Assembly (NCBI GenBank): GCA_019638385.1
Contig: JAHBTW010000019.1
Coordinates: 1 to 64,000 of the forward strand
From: Saprospiraceae bacterium
GTDB lineage: Bacteria > Bacteroidota > Bacteroidia > Chitinophagales > Saprospiraceae
Reading direction: 5' to 3'
DNA: 64,000 nt
Shown: positions 8,553-16,490 of the stretch, piece after piece
Layout of the letters: every line of letters starts with the position of its first letter
Position numbering within the stretch: the stretch's first letter is position 1
Program-made: the position numbers and the translations under genes
Notes under the pieces: generated by a model
What the model was told of the DNA's origin: nothing
Seen by the model: the letters and a program-made list of their open reading frames with translations, nothing else
The model's database searches: none

Positions 8553-9568
8553 TGATGACCATACCTGAGAACATAATACTCCTGTTGATTCGCCAATGGA
8601 AAGGCGAAATATTGAACGGCGCAGATGACCGAACACTCCGGCATTGGCTCTCCGATCCCGCACATTCCGACGATGCTGAAACACTGTACCAAACCTGGCT
8701 TGCCACTGCTGCTTACCCCTTGCACTATGCACCCGATGTGGAAGCCGGACTGACTAAACTCCAGGCTCGCATTTCTGCCGAAGCGCCCCCTGCAAAGGTG
8801 GTTCCGCTTCGCAGAAAATGGTTTGCAGCAGCAGCATTGGCCGCTTCTTTCCTCTTATTGCTGACGGTCGGCTACAACTGGTGGGCGGTCCAACAATCCC
8901 CTACGGACATCAGAAGCATTACCGCCGCATCCGGCCAATCACTTGAACTGGCCCTGCCCGACGGCTCGCTTGTCGTGTTGCACGACGGCGCAGCAGTTTC
9001 TTACCCCGATCCCTTCGAGAAAAGCAAAGCCCGTTGGGTCTCGCTCTCAGGCGAGGCCTATTTTAAAATAGCGCCCGATCCTAACAAGCCCTTCACGGTG
9101 CGTACCGCCGCCGCTTCGGTGGAAGTATTGGGTACGACGTTCAACGTGCGCGCCATGCCCCACGAGCCGGTAGTGGAGGTGACGGTGGAACACGGCAAAG
9201 TGCAATTGTTTTCTCCTGCATTGCCCGAAAACCGCCTTCTCCTGCAAGCCGGCGAACGCGGACACTGTACCAAAACCGGGCAATTGGAAAAAACCTTAGA
9301 CCCGGAAACCAACGCTTTATCCTGGCTGACACAATCGCTGCGCTTTCGCAATACGCCCCTGCCCGAAGCCCTTGAAGCTCTGAGCCGCCACTACGGCATC
9401 GCGCTGCGCTTGGAAAAAGAATCTTTGGCCCAATGCCCCTACACCGGCGTATTCGATCAGGCGCCCCTGCAAGATGTACTCCGAACGCTGGAACTCACCT
9501 TCGGCGCGCGCATTCTTTTGCAGGAAGAGAATCGCTACCTGTTGCGCGGTGGCGCCTGCGGGAAGTAG
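8552..9568 (+). CDS. FecR-family anti-sigma factor
   Basis: A 338-residue membrane regulator. The N-terminal cytoplasmic part (1-90) would bind the sigma factor. One membrane helix lies at about 92-112 (WFAAAALAASFLLLLTVGYN). The periplasmic FecR domain follows (about 125-225; LPDGSLVVLHDGAAVSYPD and VSLSGEAYFKIAPDPNKPF are typical), then a C-terminal DUF4974-like STN domain (about 265-335; FRNTPLPEALEALSRHYGI) that normally contacts a TonB-dependent receptor. It is coupled to the sigma gene by a one-base overlap. Usually a SusC-like receptor gene comes next; here the following genes are on the opposite strand, so the partner receptor must be elsewhere or lost. Confidence 0.9.
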   Translation: MMTIPENIILLLIRQWKGEILNGADDRTLRHWLSDPAHSDDAETLYQTWLATAAYPLHYAPDVEAGLTKLQARISAEAPPAKVVPLRRKWFAAAALAASFLLLLTVGYNWWAVQQSPTDIRSITAASGQSLELALPDGSLVVLHDGAAVSYPDPFEKSKARWVSLSGEAYFKIAPDPNKPFTVRTAAASVEVLGTTFNVRAMPHEPVVEVTVEHGKVQLFSPALPENRLLLQAGERGHCTKTGQLEKTLDPETNALSWLTQSLRFRNTPLPEALEALSRHYGIALRLEKESLAQCPYTGVFDQAPLQDVLRTLELTFGARILLQEENRYLLRGGACGK

Positions 9569-9573
9569 ACAAT

Positions 9574-9815
9574 TCAATGGAGAGCCTCTTGTAGCGCCGT
9601 CCAGGATTGCTCCAGTAACCGGGTTATTTCTTTCCAGTCTTCTTCCTCCACGGCATCCCCTTTTCTATCGCGCAGGAGCATGGCCTCTACGCGCAGTCGG
9701 GTGTGTTGTTCAAGGCTGCCGGCCGGCAAGCCGTAGAATTCGGCGGCGATTTCAGCCAGCAGGCATTCCCAGTCTGCGGGAGTGTGCCGGTGATAATCAA
9801 CAGTGCTTTCTTCAT
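9574..9815 (-). pseudogene. Small hypothetical gene with probable -1 frameshift
   Basis: Downstream of the SRPBCC gene (5-base gap) an ATG at 9815-9813 begins M-K-K but then reads a poor frame to an early stop. The neighbouring frame from about 9805 to the TGA at 9576-9574 reads like real protein: HTPADWECLLAEIAAEFYGL, then LEQHTRLRVEAMLLRDRKG, ending WTALQEALH. Adding one A to the short A run after the start (AAGAAAG) would give a clean 80-residue protein starting M-K-K-S-T-V-D-Y. The gene is therefore either frameshifted or carries a sequencing error. No family recognised; the predicted product is acidic and helical. Confidence 0.5.
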
Positions 9816-9820
9816 GGCGG

Positions 9821-10408
9821 CTAAAGGATTTTGTTGTTGGTCAGGTTATGCGGAAAAGTCGGCCCTGGCGGTTTGGGCAGGGCGGCGCGTTCGGCCTCGG
9901 AGTCCGTTTTGCGGCGGCGCAATTCGAGTTTGAGGCTTTCTTCCCCTTTGCGCATGGCCCAGAGGTGATTGGCCGCAAAAAGCGGGCGCAACAACCAGCT
10001 GAGCTTTTTGAGCAGAGGCTTCTCTGCACTGATGCGCCAGTCGTAAACGACCTCGCATTGTTCATCGCTGGTCTGTTTGAACGTCCATTCGCCTGTGCCG
10101 GCAAAATCGCCGATGGCCTCCAGCGAAAACCCGTGCGGGAAGTGCGTATGTGTGACCCTGAACTTCCACTTCAGGGTGTAGGGCAGGAATCCCTTGGTGT
10201 AAAGCTCCACCAGCTTGCCTACGCCGCCGGGCTGCCCTTTTTCCAATTGCTTCACATCCAAATACACACTGGGCCACCAACGCGACAGGTCCTGGGTCGT
10301 TTCCAATGTCCGATACACCTCGGCGCAGGTGGCTTCTACCAGCCAGCGGGTGATGAAGTGGTAGGTACTTGTTTTTTCCTGTTGTGTTGTAATGCCGGCT
10401 AAGTTCAT
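9821..10408 (-). CDS. SRPBCC-superfamily (START-like) protein
   Basis: A 195-residue protein starting MNLAGITTQQEK. Residues about 15-165 follow the SRPBCC/polyketide-cyclase pattern of a ligand-binding helix-grip fold: FITRWLVEATCAEVYRTLET, W-W-P-S-V, then FSLEAIGDFAGTGEWTFKQ and the strand CEVVYDWRISA before the long C-terminal helix. The ligand is unknown. The tail after residue 165 is basic and Pro-rich. The start is fixed by the ATGA overlap with the upstream gene's stop (10408-10405); a longer reading frame exists but would run through the neighbour. It forms an operon with the small membrane protein upstream and the frameshifted small gene downstream. Confidence 0.75.
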   Translation of the reverse strand: MNLAGITTQQEKTSTYHFITRWLVEATCAEVYRTLETTQDLSRWWPSVYLDVKQLEKGQPGGVGKLVELYTKGFLPYTLKWKFRVTHTHFPHGFSLEAIGDFAGTGEWTFKQTSDEQCEVVYDWRISAEKPLLKKLSWLLRPLFAANHLWAMRKGEESLKLELRRRKTDSEAERAALPKPPGPTFPHNLTNNKIL

Positions 10409-10791
10409 TTTTCTCTGTTTGGGTTTAAAAAAGCAAAGTATCCCATTGTAACTGCGAGAAACACATGCAGTCCCACTGGAATCCAACCCATTGCATTCAT
10501 CACGCCATTGAGTGTTGCCAGGAGTACAATTGGGATGTCAAGTACATTATAGATAGTACTTGTAAACAATAAATTGTGCCAGGCTTTGTCGGATGCCGGG
10601 ATGTGGCGGTTCAACCAAAAAGTCAAAGCGAAAGCGATCAATGCCGCCCCGAGTATTCGCGACATCAAAGCTCCGTTAATATCGGGCGAAATGCCGTAAG
10701 TCGCCATAAATTGAACGGGTATCAGCAGCAGCCCTATGCCAAAGCCGAAGTAGGCAATTGCCCAAATTGTAGAGAGTGTTGAAATTTTCAT
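10405..10791 (-). CDS. Small four-helix membrane protein, unknown function
   Basis: 128 residues starting MKISTLSTIWAIAYFGFGIG. Four hydrophobic segments are visible at about 8-28, 45-62, 72-92 and 98-118. No family is recognised with confidence; DoxX/DUF4345-like small membrane proteins have similar topology. The stop overlaps the start of the SRPBCC gene (ATGA), so the two are translated together. Upstream is a well-formed promoter with a conserved operator-like block (10877-10948) shared with the NTF2-like gene. The 5' leader also contains a hairpin at about 10812-10857 in which AAAGTCAG pairs with CTGACTTT around an inner ACTTC/GAAGT stem, which could act in attenuation. Confidence 0.7.
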   Translation of the reverse strand: MKISTLSTIWAIAYFGFGIGLLLIPVQFMATYGISPDINGALMSRILGAALIAFALTFWLNRHIPASDKAWHNLLFTSTIYNVLDIPIVLLATLNGVMNAMGWIPVGLHVFLAVTMGYFAFLNPNREK

Positions 10792-10876
10792 GATTGTCAA
10801 TTTTTGCTGTGACGGAAAAAGTCAGAAAGCGACTTCGAAGAAGTTACCTCCTGACTTTCAGTATCTTCTTATCATA

Positions 10877-10948
10877 CAAAGATACCATCGCAACCACCCG
10901 GCAGGCAATCCCGTGAAAACGGGCTTTCTTTCTACCGGAAAAAGGGGA
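10877..10948 (-). promoter_or_regulatory. Conserved 72-bp promoter/operator element, copy 1
   Basis: Read on the minus strand: the -7 box TATCTTTG (10884-10877), a 21-base spacer, TTG (10908-10906), then a conserved upstream block (10948-10909) with CTTTTTCCGGTAGAAA and GTTTTCACGGGA. The same arrangement, at the same distances, occurs at 12204-12275. I count 10 mismatches in 72 positions, only two of them in the part upstream of the -33 element. That is what a shared activator site would look like. Confidence 0.7.
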
Positions 10949-11094
10949 GAGGCGTTCTTTATTGCTGCGCCATCAATTGGGAATTAAAAGCCCCAAAAGA
11001 TAAAATTTGCCACAATAGTGCATTTACTTTTCCATGATTTGTATTTTGCGGCGTATTCCAATTTCTGCACTCTTTCATCTTAAAACATCAAAAC

Positions 11095-11637
11095 ATGAGC
11101 AAACAAATTATCGCCGTATTGGTCAGCGCCGTAATGCTATTCCTGTGGCAATTCCTTTCCTGGTCTATGCTGGGCGTACACCAGTCGGAGTTTAAGTACA
11201 CCGCCAATCAGGATAAAATCCTGGAGGCCCTGAACGAACACCTGGGCGAAGAAGGTACCTACATGCTGCCGGGCGTGCCGCCGGGAACGCCTATGGACCA
11301 AGAGCAAGCTTTGATGCAAGCTCACGATGGCAAGCCCTGGGCGAGTATCAGTTATCACAAGTCATTCAACACGGCTATGGGCATGAACCTGCTGCGCGGG
11401 TTTCTCGCAGATGTCGTAGCGGCTTTTCTGTTGGTTTGGGTGTTGATGAAAATCGAAAAGCGCAATCTGTCCACCGTGTTGTTGGGTTCTTTAGCGGTGG
11501 GGTTTATAGGGTATCTCACCATCCCTTACCTCAACAGCGTATGGTTTGAAACCAAGTCTATGGGCTACCTCATTGACTCAGTCGTTCAGTGGGGCGTTGT
11601 CGGCCTGTGGTTAGGCTGGTGGCTAAACAGGCGTTAA
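11095..11637 (+). CDS. Hypothetical membrane protein
   Basis: A 180-residue protein with an N-terminal hydrophobic helix (about 5-26), a polar loop of about 75 residues (26-100) that is probably periplasmic, and three C-terminal helices (about 100-120, 124-144 and 155-177). No motif that I recognise. The loop contains YMLPGVPPGTPMDQEQAL. It is transcribed away from the operator-bearing four-helix gene and followed by a strong bidirectional hairpin, so it is probably a single-gene unit. Confidence 0.7.
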   Translation: MSKQIIAVLVSAVMLFLWQFLSWSMLGVHQSEFKYTANQDKILEALNEHLGEEGTYMLPGVPPGTPMDQEQALMQAHDGKPWASISYHKSFNTAMGMNLLRGFLADVVAAFLLVWVLMKIEKRNLSTVLLGSLAVGFIGYLTIPYLNSVWFETKSMGYLIDSVVQWGVVGLWLGWWLNRR

Positions 11638-11655
11638 TTTTTCAAATGTATAGCA

Positions 11656-11692
11656 GTCAGGAAGTAACTGCGGGTTACTTCCTGACTTATCA
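11656..11692. terminator. Bidirectional terminator hairpin
   Basis: GTCAGGAAGTAAC and GTTACTTCCTGAC form a perfect 13-bp stem with a 5-base loop (11656-11686) between two convergent genes. The T tract is weak. A related GTCAGGAGGTAAC is present in the leader of the gene at 10405-10791. Confidence 0.65.
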
Positions 11693-11698
11693 ATTGCG

Positions 11699-12136
11699 TC
11701 AATTCTTCGCTAACGGATTGGCGCTCAGTTGCATCAGCAATCCCAGCATATCTGCGTTGAGCCAGAGTTCCTGTGCTTGGCCATTGTTGAAATAAAAAGT
11801 GACTGTTGCCAGTACCTTTATTTTGCGGTTGCTTTGGGGTATGCCCTGAAACGTAGCGCCTGTGTGCGTGCCCTCCAATTGGTGGCGAACTACTACTTTA
11901 TCACCTTCTGAAACTACGTCGTATACGGTGAATGTAGCATCAGGGAAGGACGCCAAAATTTCTGTCATGGCTTGTCGGTATCCTTTGCTGTCGAGGGGTT
12001 GCGGCCCCCAGCCATTGAATCGGGCGTCTGCCGCACAATATCGGGTCACGCCTTCCAAATCGTGTGCGCTCACATTTGCCATCATTTTCAAGGCCAATTC
12101 TGTTGCGTTGTTGATTGCGGCCGGCAGCCCCTTCAT
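11699..12136 (-). CDS. NTF2-like / SnoaL-type ester cyclase family protein
   Basis: A 145-residue cytosolic protein of the NTF2-like fold: helix (NNATELALKMMANVSAHDLE), the acidic turn ADARFNGWGPQPLDSKGYRQ, then the strands TFTVYDVVSEGDKVVVRHQL and GTHTGATFQGIPQSNRKIK and a W-containing end (ELWLNADMLGLLMQL). That pattern is typical of SnoaL-like polyketide cyclases and related orphan proteins; ligand and reaction are unknown. The gene is preceded by the second copy of the conserved promoter/operator element (12204-12275), so it is probably co-regulated with the four-helix/SRPBCC operon at 9574-10791. Confidence 0.8.
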   Translation of the reverse strand: MKGLPAAINNATELALKMMANVSAHDLEGVTRYCAADARFNGWGPQPLDSKGYRQAMTEILASFPDATFTVYDVVSEGDKVVVRHQLEGTHTGATFQGIPQSNRKIKVLATVTFYFNNGQAQELWLNADMLGLLMQLSANPLAKN

Positions 12137-12203
12137 GAGTTGTGCATTGGTAATTGATTTAAAGGTGAAACAAACGTCGTGCCCTGCGGCACTTTGAACG
12201 CTG

Positions 12204-12275
12204 CAAAGTTACCGTCGCAACCTACTGACAATCAATCCCGTGAAAACAGGCTTTTTTTCTACCGGAAAAAGGGGA
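12204..12275 (-). promoter_or_regulatory. Conserved 72-bp promoter/operator element, copy 2
   Basis: Minus strand: TAACTTTG (12211-12204), a 21-base spacer, TTG (12235-12233), then the same upstream block with CTTTTTCCGGTAGAAA and GTTTTCACGGGATTG up to 12275. It drives the NTF2-like gene. Confidence 0.7.
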
Positions 12276-12337
12276 TTTTCAGCTCAAATCTTGCACAGGT
12301 ACCGTGAACCCCGTACATTCGATGAAATTTTCAGCCC

Positions 12338-12880
12338 ATGAGGTTGAGTTTTGCCTTCGTCGCCACCTTCATCTTTGCCGCATCGCTCGCATCGGCTCAA
12401 ACCGCTCGCCAACGCGACAGCCTGCTCCGCATTGCTCAAACCGCTCCTTTTGATACCGCCAAAGTGTGGGCGCTCATGGAAGCAGGTAAGTTGTATCTTC
12501 AAACCCAACCGGACAGTGCAGAGCGTTACATTACACAAGCGCTCTTGCTGTCGGAAAAAAACGGCTTTGAACGGGGCATAGCCAAATGTCGAATCAACAG
12601 AGCTTATGCCTTCAACAATCTGGGGCGATATCAGGCTTCCATAGCCGATTGCCGCATCGCTATTCCCATTTGCGAGCGCTTAAGTATGAAAAAAGAATTG
12701 GTGGCGGTGTACAACAACATGGGAAATGCCTGGGACTTTCTCGGCAACCGCCGGCAGGCGATAGATGCGTTTTTTCATGCGCTACAGGCTTTAGAACATG
12801 CCGATCTGCCGGATCACTTTCCCATTGTGGTGTGCAATAACATGGCCAGGCAGTACGAAAACCTGGGGCTTTTTTGTTGA
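12338..12880 (+). pseudogene. N-terminal (signal + TPR) remnant of a sensor histidine kinase
   Basis: The 180 residues start with a signal peptide (MRLSFAFVATFIFAASLASA), followed by about three TPR repeats (DTAKVWALMEAGKLYLQ, ERGIAKCRINRAYAFNNLGR, KKELVAVYNNMGNAWDFLGN). The frame stops abruptly after YENLGLFC. In the next frame, starting at 12874, the membrane helix and dimerisation domain of a TPR-type histidine kinase continue. Full kinases of this kind have six to seven TPRs (about 650-700 residues), so several repeats are missing and the reading frame is broken at the junction near 12870. Confidence 0.65.
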
Positions 12881-13255
12881 TGATACTGGCCGCCCTCGCC
12901 TGGGCATTGCTTCGCAATCGCCGGAAAATACATGGTCAGGAAATCCAGATCCAGCAACAGAAAATTAAAGAATTAGAACAGGAGCAGCAGATCGGCTACG
13001 CCGGCGCCGTGATGCAGGGGCAGGAAAATGAACGCTCCCGGCTGGCCCGCGATCTCCACGACGGCCTCGGCGGAATGCTCTCCGGCATCAAACAAGCCCT
13101 GTTTGCGCTGAAAGGAAATCCGGCGCTCCCCGACCATTCCACCGCTGCACTGGGCCAGGTTACCGCCGATCTGGACAACTCTATTTCCGAACTGCGCCAC
13201 ATCGCCCGCAACATGATGCCCGAAGCCTTAGTGCGCTTCGGCCTCAAAGACGCGG
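12874..13255 (+). pseudogene. Middle remnant of the histidine kinase (TM helix, coiled coil, HisKA_3)
   Basis: In this frame there is a membrane helix (MILAALAWALLRNRRK), a coiled coil (QEIQIQQQKIKELEQEQQI) and a HisKA_3 dimerisation/phosphoacceptor segment with its His intact (RSRLARDLHDGLGGMLSGIK), then SELRHIARNMMPEALVRFGL. The ATPase domain that should follow is absent: homology stops at LKDA near 13252, and the next bases belong to a response regulator in another frame. The kinase cannot phosphorylate itself without the ATPase domain. Confidence 0.65.
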
Positions 13256-13822
13256 CTGGCAGAATCTGCCATAGCCGAAATTTGCGGCAGCGCCGACAAC
13301 GGCAATTCCGCCCTCGAACAGCTCAAAACCGCTGCGGCGGAAGTGGCGCTGGTGGACATCAACCTGCCCGACACGAACGGCATAGACCTTTGCATACAAC
13401 TGAAAAAGGAGTTTCCGAAACTGAAAGTGCTGGGACTGAGCACCTTTAAAGAGCGCAGCTACATCACGCGCATGATAGAGGCGGGCGCTTCCGGTTATCT
13501 TTTGAAAAACGCCTCCAAAGAAGAACTCGAAGACGCCATTGCCGCAGCGCACAAAGGCCGCATGTATATGAGCATGGAAGTAGCCGCCACATTGGCCAAA
13601 AACGCCTCCGAACAACCCGCCATACCCCTGCTCACGGCCCGCGAAAAGGAGGTGCTGCATCACATTGCACAGGGGCTTACCAACCAGGAAATTGCAGAAA
13701 AACTCTTCATCAGCCCGCTTACAGTGGACAGTCACCGCAAAAACCTGTTGGCCAAATTCGGCGTAAAAAACACTGCCGCCATGATCCGCTTCGCAATAGA
13801 ATACAAGTTGATTGAGTATTGA
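13256..13822 (+). pseudogene. NarL/LuxR-type response regulator lacking its N-terminus
   Basis: The frame from 13256 reads LAESAIAEICGSADNGNSAL, then VALVDINLPDTNGIDLC with the phosphoacceptor Asp, LLKNAS with the conserved Lys, and a complete LuxR-type helix-turn-helix (LLTAREKEVLHHIAQGLTNQ, then EIAEKLFISPLTVDSHRKNLL). The first 20 or so residues, which hold the Mg2+-binding acidic pair and normally the start codon, are missing and replaced by kinase sequence. A GTG at 13343 could start a 159-residue protein holding part of the receiver and the whole DNA-binding domain, so a truncated, signal-independent regulator may still be made. Confidence 0.65.
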
Positions 13823-13953
13823 TTGTGGAACAAGGAAAAGCAAGCTATTGCCTGCCAGATGGGCTATTGGGCCATCAATAATTTTTCCGATGCTTTTATG
13901 GAAAAATTTGGCGACCGACCGGCGGCGGCGAGGGGCTGAACGCCCGTGTAAAT

Positions 13954-15264
13954 TCATCGCGCAGCAAAAAGGCCCGCCCCGATTGTCGAAACGCCATACA
14001 AAGGCACGTTTGTCATCCAATCTTGCGCCCGGAAAGGGCTCATTGATGTGCGGATTGCCACATCGGGTTTATATTTTTCTACAAAAACCTTCAAGCTCTT
14101 TGACTTCAAATTTTCTTCCGCTTTTACCTCAATCGGGATGATGCCGTTTTGGGATTGAATCAAAAAATCAATTTCGGCAGTGGCGTGCGAGGCCGTCCAA
14201 TAATAGAGTTCATGCGCGATTTTCAATTGCTGCGCAACGAATTGTTCCGTCAGAGCGCCTTTAAATTCCATCAGAATATTGTTTTTTTCCAAAAGGATTC
14301 TTGGGTCAATTTTGGCGAGCGCACACAATAGGCCGATGTCCAACAGGAACAATTTGAACACATCCATATCAGCATAAGCATTTATCGGTATCATTGGTTT
14401 TTCCACCAAACTCACTTTGAGTACCATGCCGGCGTCGGAAAGCCAATTGATGGCCGTCTCAAACTCTTTTGCCCTTGCACCTTTTTTGATTTGCCCGTAC
14501 ATGAATTTTCGGTTTTCTTTCGCCAATTGACTTATCAAGGTATGCCAGACTAACCTGATTTTTGGCACGGTTTCGATGGGGGCATATTTCGCAAAATCGT
14601 TTTCGTAGCCAATCAAAATATTTTCCTGGACAGCCCGCACCTCCCTCAAATCGCCCCGCTGTATGTAACTGTCCACCGCTTCGGGCATGCCGCCTATGAA
14701 ATAGTACAGCCTCAACAACTCCACCAATTTATCGTGAAAAACGTCTATTACCTGCCAGTTTTCAGCCTCCAAATGCTCTTTAAGCAGGCTTTGTCCCATA
14801 TTTTCTAAAAATTCGTAAAAACTCATCGGGTACATGCGCAGAAAATCCACTTTCCCAACCGGGAAAGCTGTGTTTTTTTGTATCGAAACACCCAATAGGG
14901 AGCCGGCGGCAACGATGTAATATTCCGGGACCTGTTCGCAGAAATATTTCAGTGCGGTCAGCCCCTTTTCCGCCTCCTGAATTTCGTCAAAAATGAGCAG
15001 CGTTTTGTCGGGCTGTATTTTGCGGTTGGCTTCGATTTCTATGATTGACAGGATGCGTTTTATGTCAAAATCCGGTACGAACAATGATTGCAGTCGCTCG
15101 CTGCCTTCAAAATTGAGATAGACAACGTGCTCAAATTCGTTTTTGCCAAATGCCTTCATCAACCAGGTTTTGCCTACCTGCCTGGCACCTTGCAAGATTA
15201 ATGGCTTCCGGTTGGGAGCATCTTTCCAATTGACCAGAGACTCATAGAGGTTTCTCTTCATCAT
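13954..15264 (-). CDS. AAA ATPase with DUF4143 C-terminal domain
   Basis: About 436 residues starting MMKRNLYESLVNWKDAPNRK. The N-terminal AAA_14 ATPase has Walker A GARQVGKT (about residue 26) and Walker B LLIFDEIQEAEKG; the middle is helical. The C-terminal DUF4143 domain (about 220-390) ends in a nuclease-like fold with the E-I-D-F-L / I-P-I-E-V-K-A-E-E pattern (TASHATAEIDFLIQ, then GIIPIEVKAEENLKSKSLK), typical of PD-(D/E)XK enzymes. Such proteins are common, often mobile, and their role is unresolved; toxin-antitoxin or defence roles have been proposed. I start it at 15264 (or 15261) rather than in the upstream repeats, because a -7 box lies at 15282-15289. The 3' end faces the regulator remnant. 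Confidence 0.85.
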   Translation of the reverse strand: MMKRNLYESLVNWKDAPNRKPLILQGARQVGKTWLMKAFGKNEFEHVVYLNFEGSERLQSLFVPDFDIKRILSIIEIEANRKIQPDKTLLIFDEIQEAEKGLTALKYFCEQVPEYYIVAAGSLLGVSIQKNTAFPVGKVDFLRMYPMSFYEFLENMGQSLLKEHLEAENWQVIDVFHDKLVELLRLYYFIGGMPEAVDSYIQRGDLREVRAVQENILIGYENDFAKYAPIETVPKIRLVWHTLISQLAKENRKFMYGQIKKGARAKEFETAINWLSDAGMVLKVSLVEKPMIPINAYADMDVFKLFLLDIGLLCALAKIDPRILLEKNNILMEFKGALTEQFVAQQLKIAHELYYWTASHATAEIDFLIQSQNGIIPIEVKAEENLKSKSLKVFVEKYKPDVAIRTSMSPFRAQDWMTNVPLYGVSTIGAGLFAAR

Positions 15265-15281
15265 CAACTCATTTTTAAAAA

Positions 15282-15289
15282 CAAAAATA
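15282..15289 (-). promoter_or_regulatory. -7 box of the DUF4143 ATPase gene
   Basis: On the minus strand the sequence is TATTTTTG, matching TAnnTTTG, about 18 bases before the ATG at 15264. It overlaps the edge of the first 32-bp repeat. Confidence 0.5.
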
Positions 15290-15351
15290 CACTTTTTCAA
15301 ATGAATAAATGCAATTTGATACACTTTTTTAAATGAATAAATGTAATTTGA
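15288..15351. repeat. Two perfect-register 32-bp tandem repeats over a promoter
   Basis: 15288-15319 and 15320-15351 are 32-bp units without spacer, differing at two positions. Each contains CAAATGAATAAATG or its near copy and ends in AATTTGA. They cover the region directly upstream of the -7 box of the DUF4143 ATPase gene, where an operator would sit. Confidence 0.8.
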
Positions 15352-15605
15352 AACACAACTTGACCCAGATGCACAGAATTATTTTTAAACACATAGGTGC
15401 TGTGTAAACCAACATAGAGACATAGAGGCGCCGCGGCATTTCATTCGGAAAGCTAAACCATTTATTCGGATACCCAAACCACCCATTGGGGAAATACTCC
15501 TTGTGCGGTCGGAGGAGGTATGGCAACTTTGATTTCGTCAAGGTGGGTAACCTATTCCATCCTGGCCAAATAGAATTTACGAATCGTAGAGACAATTTGA
15601 AAAAA

Positions 15606-16058
15606 ATGAAAAACGCATTGAACCACCACCTGCTGATGCTCCTCCTCGGGTTTTTACTTGCCGGCGCCGCCTGCCCCCAAGCCCCCGGCAACCAGAAAAA
15701 AGAGAGCAACGCCGCGGCCTCCACTTCGCTGACCATGGCGCAAGCCGACGATGGCAAATGGGTCATCATGGATAGCCAAAAAACGGTGCTTTATGGAGTA
15801 TTCCTTTACGACAACGGCCCCGATTACCCGGCAGAAGGGCTGATACGGGTAGTGAAAAACGGCAAAATCGGCTATGCCGATGCCGACACCTACGCCATCG
15901 TGATTGAGCCGCAGTTTGATTGCGCCTTTCCATTTGAAAACGGCCAAGCCAAAGTCAGCAACGAGTGTCAAACGGTCAAAGACGGCGAGCACAGCGTATG
16001 GGAGAGCGATGCCTGGCAGTATATAGATAAGCAAGGAGGTTTGAAAAAGCAGGATTGA
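15606..16058 (+). CDS. Small exported WG-repeat protein
   Basis: 150 residues starting MKNALNHHLLMLLLGFLLAG. The N-terminal hydrophobic stretch is followed by AACPQAP; a lipoprotein with C23 is possible but the residues before the Cys are not an ideal lipobox, so Sec cleavage is equally likely. Residues about 85-125 contain one WG-type beta repeat (EGLIRVVKNGKIGYADADTY, then AIVIEPQFDCAFPFENGQAK). WG-repeat proteins usually have many such units; this one has one or two, so it is short. The reading frame extends upstream of the ATG but without coding character. Function unknown. Confidence 0.7.
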   Translation: MKNALNHHLLMLLLGFLLAGAACPQAPGNQKKESNAAASTSLTMAQADDGKWVIMDSQKTVLYGVFLYDNGPDYPAEGLIRVVKNGKIGYADADTYAIVIEPQFDCAFPFENGQAKVSNECQTVKDGEHSVWESDAWQYIDKQGGLKKQD

Positions 16059-16097
16059 GCTTCTTCCAGGAGCAAGCGCCGGGGAACCGCCCGCTTC

Positions 16098-16490
16098 CTA
16101 CTTAATCCAGGCTTCCATCTTTTCCCGGCGGTATATTTGAAAAGTGCGATGGGCGCTCATGGCCACAAAAAATCCTTTTGGATATAAATCGCCGAACGCA
16201 AAACTGCTGAGTTCGGATCCGTCGCTCTCGTCGGTGGAAACAGGTATGACTGCCAACAGCGTATGGGCGTGTGGATTGCCGGTTGATCCTTCGCGTGGGA
16301 ATACATGGAATTGGCCGGCCTGCTGATCGGATACGAGAATGTATCCTGTGCCGTCGGAGTGGGTGTAAATGGATATGCCTTCGTGGTCTTCTTTAAAACC
16401 CTCCATAGCAAAGTGCGCCAGTTCCTCATTGCCGCGTGCCGGATCGGCGTAATATTTGCGCACGCCTGCGCCCTCGTCGGAGTAGTACAC
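16098..16490 (-). pseudogene. C-terminal fragment of a beta-propeller 3-phytase
   Basis: About 130 residues match the end of a beta-propeller phytase: YYSDEGAGVRKYYADPARG, then EDHEGISIYTHSDGTGYILV, SDQQAGQFHVFPREGS and GDLYPKGFFVAMSAHRTFQ. These blocks hold calcium- and phosphate-binding acidic residues of the last propeller blades. Full enzymes are about 350-380 residues; the first 200 or more are missing and no signal peptide is seen. In-frame sequence continues upstream to about 16580 without a start codon and without phytase features. The only starts are a GTG at 16490 or internal ones. It is read as a decayed remnant. Confidence 0.65.
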
